Of a stretch of DNA of 8,947 nt, positions 5,748 to 8,947 are shown in pieces (positions within the stretch are counted from its first letter, which is position 1; each line of letters begins with the position of its first letter). Location: positions 1 to 8,947 of the forward strand of contig NZ_JAKKIE010000095.1 in NCBI RefSeq assembly GCF_021742065.1, written 5' to 3'. A model generated the notes under the pieces. The model was not told the DNA's origin and ran no database searches. It was given only the letters and a program-made list of their open reading frames with translations. Source of the DNA: Rhizorhapis sp. SPR117 (GTDB lineage Bacteria > Pseudomonadota > Alphaproteobacteria > Sphingomonadales > Sphingomonadaceae). The translations under genes were made by a program, and so were the position numbers.

Positions 5748-8515
5748 CCGCGCCCGGCATGTCGGAGGGCGCCTCGCCGGAATTGGCGGCACGCCTTTCG
5801 GGCGTCAGCCTGCACTATGGCAGGACGCGGGCGCTCGACAGCATCGATCTGGAAATTCCGGCCGGACGCATGGTCGCGCTGATCGGCCCCGACGGCGTCG
5901 GCAAGTCCACCCTGTTCTCGCTGCTCGCCGGCGCGCGCGTGATCCAGGAGGGCAGTGTCGAGGTTCTTAGCGGCGATATGGCGGACCGGCGCCACCGCGA
6001 AGCGGTCTGTCCGCGCATCGCCTATATGCCGCAGGGCCTGGGCAAGAATCTCTATCCGACCTTGTCCATCGACGAGAATCTGGAATTTTTCGCGCGCCTG
6101 TTCGGGCAGGATGCACAGGAACGCGAGCGGCGGATCGCCCAGCTCACCGAGAGCACCGGCCTTGCGCCGTTCCGCAAACGTCCGGCCGGCAAGCTCTCCG
6201 GTGGCATGAAGCAGAAGCTCGGGCTGTGCTGCGCCCTCATCCACGACCCCGATTTCCTGCTGCTCGACGAGCCGACCACGGGCGTCGACCCGCTGTCGCG
6301 CGCGCAGTTCTGGGACCTGATCGACCGCATCCGCGCCGACCGGCCTGGGATGAGCGTGCTGGTCGCCACCGCCTATATGGAGGAGGCTGCGCGGTTCGAT
6401 TGGTTGGTGGCGATGGATGCGGGGCAGATCCTCGCAACCGGCACTCCGGTGGATTTCTATGAACGCACCGGCACCGACGGCCTGGAGCAGGCGTTCATCG
6501 CCCTGCTGCCCGAAGAGCGCCGGCGTGGTCACAAGCCCGTGACCATCCCTCCGCGCAGCGACGGGAGCGAGACCGAGATCGCCATCGAGGCCAAGGGGCT
6601 GACCATGCGGTTCGGCGACTTCACAGCGGTCGATCATGTCGATTTCCGCATCGAGCGCGGCGAAATCTTCGGCTTCCTGGGTTCGAACGGCTGCGGCAAG
6701 TCGACGACGATGAAGATGCTGACCGGCCTGCTCAAGGCGAGCGAGGGCCAAGCGTGGCTGTTCGGGCGCGAAGTCGAGAATGACGACGTGGCGACGCGTC
6801 GGCGCGTGGGCTACATGTCCCAGGCCTTCTCGCTCTATTCCGAGCTGACGGTCCGGCAGAATCTCGAGCTGCATGCACAGCTCTTCCATGTGCCGGCGGA
6901 AGAGATTCCCGCCCGGGTCGAGGAGATGGCCGGACGCTTCGACCTGACCGACATCATGGACGCGCTGCCGGACGCGCTCCCGCTCGGCCAGCGCCAGCGC
7001 CTCAGCCTCGCGGTCGCGATGATCCACAAGCCTGAAATGCTGATCCTCGACGAGCCGACCTCGGGCGTCGATCCGATCGCGCGGGATCAGTTCTGGCAGA
7101 TGATGATCGACCTGTCGCGGGGCGACAAGGTGACGATCTTCATCTCGACCCATTTCATGAACGAGGCCGAGCGTTGCGACCGGATTTCGCTGATGCATGC
7201 CGGCAAGGTGCTGGTCAGCGATACGCCGGCGGCGATCGTCGAGAAGCGCGGCAGCACGAACCTCGAGGATGCGTTCATCAGCTATCTGGAGGACGCGGCG
7301 GGCGGAGATGAAAGGGCGGAGGCGGGAGTGGCGGCCGCGGCGCCGGCCACCGAGACAAAGGCTGAGCCTGCTTCGTCCTTTTCCCGCACCTTCAGCCGCC
7401 GACGGATGCTGAGCTATTCCCGGCGCGAGGCGCTGGAGCTTCGTCGCGATCCGATCCGCGCCACGCTCGCCCTTCTGGGAAGCGTGCTGCTCATGTTCAT
7501 CATGGGCTATGGCATCAGCCTGGATGTCGAGAACCTGCCGTTCGCGGTGCTCGATCGCGACGGGACGACCACCAGCCAGAATTATGCTCTGAATCTTGCG
7601 GGATCCCGCTACTTCATCGAACGCCCGCCGATCACCGATTATGCGCAGCTCGACCGGCGCATGCGCGATGGCGAGCTCAGCGTTGCGATCGAGATTCCAC
7701 CGGGTTTCGCGCGCGACCTGCGCCGCGGCGATCCGGTCCAGATCGGCGTGTGGATCGATGGCGCCATGCCGATGCGGGCGGAGACCGTGCAGGGATATAT
7801 CCAGGCACTGCACGCGCAATGGCTGGGAGAGATGGCCGTGCAAGAGCTTGGCGCTCGGCCCTCGGTGGGCCTCATCAATATCGAGACGCGCTACCGCTAC
7901 AATCCCGACGTCAAGAGCCTGGTCGCGATCGCGCCGGCGGTCATCCCCGTCCTGCTGCTGTTGTTCCCGGCGATGCTGACGGCGCTCAGCGTCGTGCGCG
8001 AGAAGGAGCTGGGCTCGATCATCAACTTCTATGTCACGCCGATCACGCGGATCGAGTTCCTGCTCGGCAAGCAGCTTCCCTATGTCGCGCTCGCCATGCT
8101 CAACTATGTGCTGCTGGTGCTGCTGGCGCTGCTCGTCTTTCGCGTGCCGATCACCGGCAATGTGCTGGCGATGACGGTGGCGGCCTTGCTATACACGCTG
8201 TCCGCGACCGCGATCGGGCTGCTCTTCTCGATCTTCATGCGCAGCCAGATCGCGGCGCTGTTCGCCACCGCGATCGGCACCATCCTGCCGGCGGTGCAGT
8301 TTTCCGGGCTGATCAATCCGGTCTCGTCGCTGGAGGGCGTCGGCGCGTTCGTCGGGCGCATCTTCCCGACCACCCATTTCGTCACCGTCTGTCGGGGCGT
8401 CTTCTCCAAGGGGCTGGGCTTCGGCGATCTGGGTCAGCCGCTTCTGGCGCTGGCCGTGGCAGTACCGGTGCTGCTCGCACTGTCCGTCGCGCTTTTGAAA
8501 AAGCAGGAGGGCTGA
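5744..8515 (+). CDS. rbbA: RbbA-type ABC transporter: two ATPase domains fused to ABC-2 permease
   Basis: A 923-residue fusion with the same order and length class as E. coli RbbA (about 911 residues), and the same LLKKQEG ending as I recall for it. NBD1: Walker A GPDGVGKS (48-55), Q97, LSGGM (151-155), Walker B with Asp175-Glu176; the switch-His position is Ala210 (VATAYMEEA). NBD2: Walker A GSNGCGKS (313-320), Q360, altered signature LPLGQ (412-416), Asp436-Glu437 and His470 (STHFMNEA). A variable Ala/Glu linker (about 518-545) leads to an ABC-2 domain: TM1 about 572-592, a periplasmic loop of about 135 residues, then TMs near 728-750, 776-799, 804-830, 833-855 and 899-918. I chose ATG 5744, overlapping the yhiI stop; the frame also holds ATG 5711 (11 residues longer), with no ribosome site at either. 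RbbA was reported as a ribosome-associated ATPase in E. coli; here the architecture and neighbours indicate export. Confidence 0.94.
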   Translation: MTAPGMSEGASPELAARLSGVSLHYGRTRALDSIDLEIPAGRMVALIGPDGVGKSTLFSLLAGARVIQEGSVEVLSGDMADRRHREAVCPRIAYMPQGLGKNLYPTLSIDENLEFFARLFGQDAQERERRIAQLTESTGLAPFRKRPAGKLSGGMKQKLGLCCALIHDPDFLLLDEPTTGVDPLSRAQFWDLIDRIRADRPGMSVLVATAYMEEAARFDWLVAMDAGQILATGTPVDFYERTGTDGLEQAFIALLPEERRRGHKPVTIPPRSDGSETEIAIEAKGLTMRFGDFTAVDHVDFRIERGEIFGFLGSNGCGKSTTMKMLTGLLKASEGQAWLFGREVENDDVATRRRVGYMSQAFSLYSELTVRQNLELHAQLFHVPAEEIPARVEEMAGRFDLTDIMDALPDALPLGQRQRLSLAVAMIHKPEMLILDEPTSGVDPIARDQFWQMMIDLSRGDKVTIFISTHFMNEAERCDRISLMHAGKVLVSDTPAAIVEKRGSTNLEDAFISYLEDAAGGDERAEAGVAAAAPATETKAEPASSFSRTFSRRRMLSYSRREALELRRDPIRATLALLGSVLLMFIMGYGISLDVENLPFAVLDRDGTTTSQNYALNLAGSRYFIERPPITDYAQLDRRMRDGELSVAIEIPPGFARDLRRGDPVQIGVWIDGAMPMRAETVQGYIQALHAQWLGEMAVQELGARPSVGLINIETRYRYNPDVKSLVAIAPAVIPVLLLLFPAMLTALSVVREKELGSIINFYVTPITRIEFLLGKQLPYVALAMLNYVLLVLLALLVFRVPITGNVLAMTVAALLYTLSATAIGLLFSIFMRSQIAALFATAIGTILPAVQFSGLINPVSSLEGVGAFVGRIFPTTHFVTVCRGVFSKGLGFGDLGQPLLALAVAVPVLLALSVALLKKQEG

Positions 8516-8516
8516 G

Positions 8517-8947
8517 ATGCGGCATATCGCCAATATCGGACGTCTGGGCGTCAAAGAACTGCGCAGCCTGTGGCGCGATCCGATGATGCTGGTCCTGATC
8601 GTCTACGCTTTCTCGCTCGGCATCTATGTGGCGGCCTCCGCCATGCCCGAGACACTGAACAAGGCGCCGATTGCGGTTGTCGACGAGGATCAGTCGCCGC
8701 TGTCCAGCCGGATCACCGGAGCCTTTTATCCGCCGCATTTCACGCAGCCGGCTTTGATCTCCCTAGGTGAGGTCGATCCTGCCATGGACGCCGGGCGCTA
8801 CACCTTCGCGCTCGACCTGCCGCCCGATTTCCAGCGCGACGTCCTCGCCGGCCGCCAGCCGACCGTCCAGCTCAACATCGACGCCACGCGGATGAGCCAG
8901 GCGTTCACCGGCGGCGGCTATATCCAGCAGATCGTCCAGGGCGAGGT
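8517..8947 (+). CDS. yhhJ: ABC-2 permease YhhJ-like, 5' part (cut by window end)
   Basis: The first 143 codons of the second membrane subunit, expected to pair with the permease domain of RbbA; full family length is about 375 residues, so most of the gene lies beyond the window. It begins MRHIANIGRLGVKELRSLWRD, a cytoplasmic amphipathic start typical of ABC-2 permeases, followed by TM1 (about 23-42) and the beginning of the large periplasmic domain: APIAVVDEDQSPLSSRI (50-66), AGRYTFALDLPPDFQRDVLA (92-111), IDATRMSQAFTGGGYIQQIV (121-140). These closely recall E. coli YhhJ. ATG 8517 lies 1 nt after the rbbA stop, with a near-perfect AGGAGG at 8505-8510 inside the end of rbbA. No stop occurs before 8947. 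This is the fourth gene of the exporter operon. Confidence 0.92.
   Translation, partial: MRHIANIGRLGVKELRSLWRDPMMLVLIVYAFSLGIYVAASAMPETLNKAPIAVVDEDQSPLSSRITGAFYPPHFTQPALISLGEVDPAMDAGRYTFALDLPPDFQRDVLAGRQPTVQLNIDATRMSQAFTGGGYIQQIVQGE

Noticed and set aside
4596..5792. 398-codon open frame on the minus strand opposite yhiI
   Set aside because: Shadow of a confident adaptor gene; composition is that of a GC-rich complement frame with no family motif.
5684..7843. 719-codon open frame on the minus strand opposite yhiI/rbbA
   Set aside because: It is antisense to two genes with clear, conserved domains, is His/Arg/Asp-rich in the manner of a GC-rich shadow frame, and shows no recognisable domain.

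Overview
The window is GC-rich, tightly packed bacterial DNA. Codon use (strong third-position G/C), the Alphaproteobacteria-style LptB, the polyhydroxybutyrate (PHB) genes and the NodT-family outer-membrane lipoprotein suggest an alphaproteobacterium, most likely a sphingomonad (Sphingomonas, Sphingobium or Novosphingobium type). This taxonomic call is an inference from sequence style; no rRNA or other marker gene is present.

Layout: (1) 50-853, plus strand: an LptB-type ATPase of lipopolysaccharide export, without the usual lptA or rpoN neighbour in view. (2) 854-1001: a short gap between convergent genes. (3) 1002-1694, minus strand: a TetR-family repressor. (4) 1695-1860: a divergent control region with a perfect 18-bp inverted repeat and a plausible promoter. 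(5) 1861-2589 and 2694-3113, plus strand: acetoacetyl-CoA reductase (phbB) and a phasin (phaP), closed by a strong GC-rich hairpin at 3139-3166. (6) 3196-8947, plus strand: a four-gene exporter operon, nodT-type outer-membrane factor, yhiI-type HlyD adaptor, rbbA (two ATPase domains fused to an ABC-2 membrane domain) and the first 143 codons of yhhJ (second ABC-2 permease, cut by the window end). The first two exporter junctions are ATGA overlaps and the third is a 1-nt gap, so the four genes are almost certainly co-translated.

How they work together: phbB makes (R)-3-hydroxybutyryl-CoA for PHB and phaP coats the granules. The downstream operon encodes every layer of an envelope-spanning exporter: RbbA and YhhJ in the inner membrane, YhiI across the periplasm and the NodT-type lipoprotein in the outer membrane. 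The substrate is unknown. The TetR protein probably controls the divergent phbB-phaP unit and, if the hairpin is leaky, possibly the exporter too.

The most interesting points are the RbbA-family protein inside a complete tripartite exporter (in E. coli it was described as a ribosome-associated ATPase), the concentration of its two degenerate ATPase motifs in one predicted ATP site, and the close linkage of this exporter to PHB genes. I see no mobile element, CRISPR array, tRNA or rRNA.
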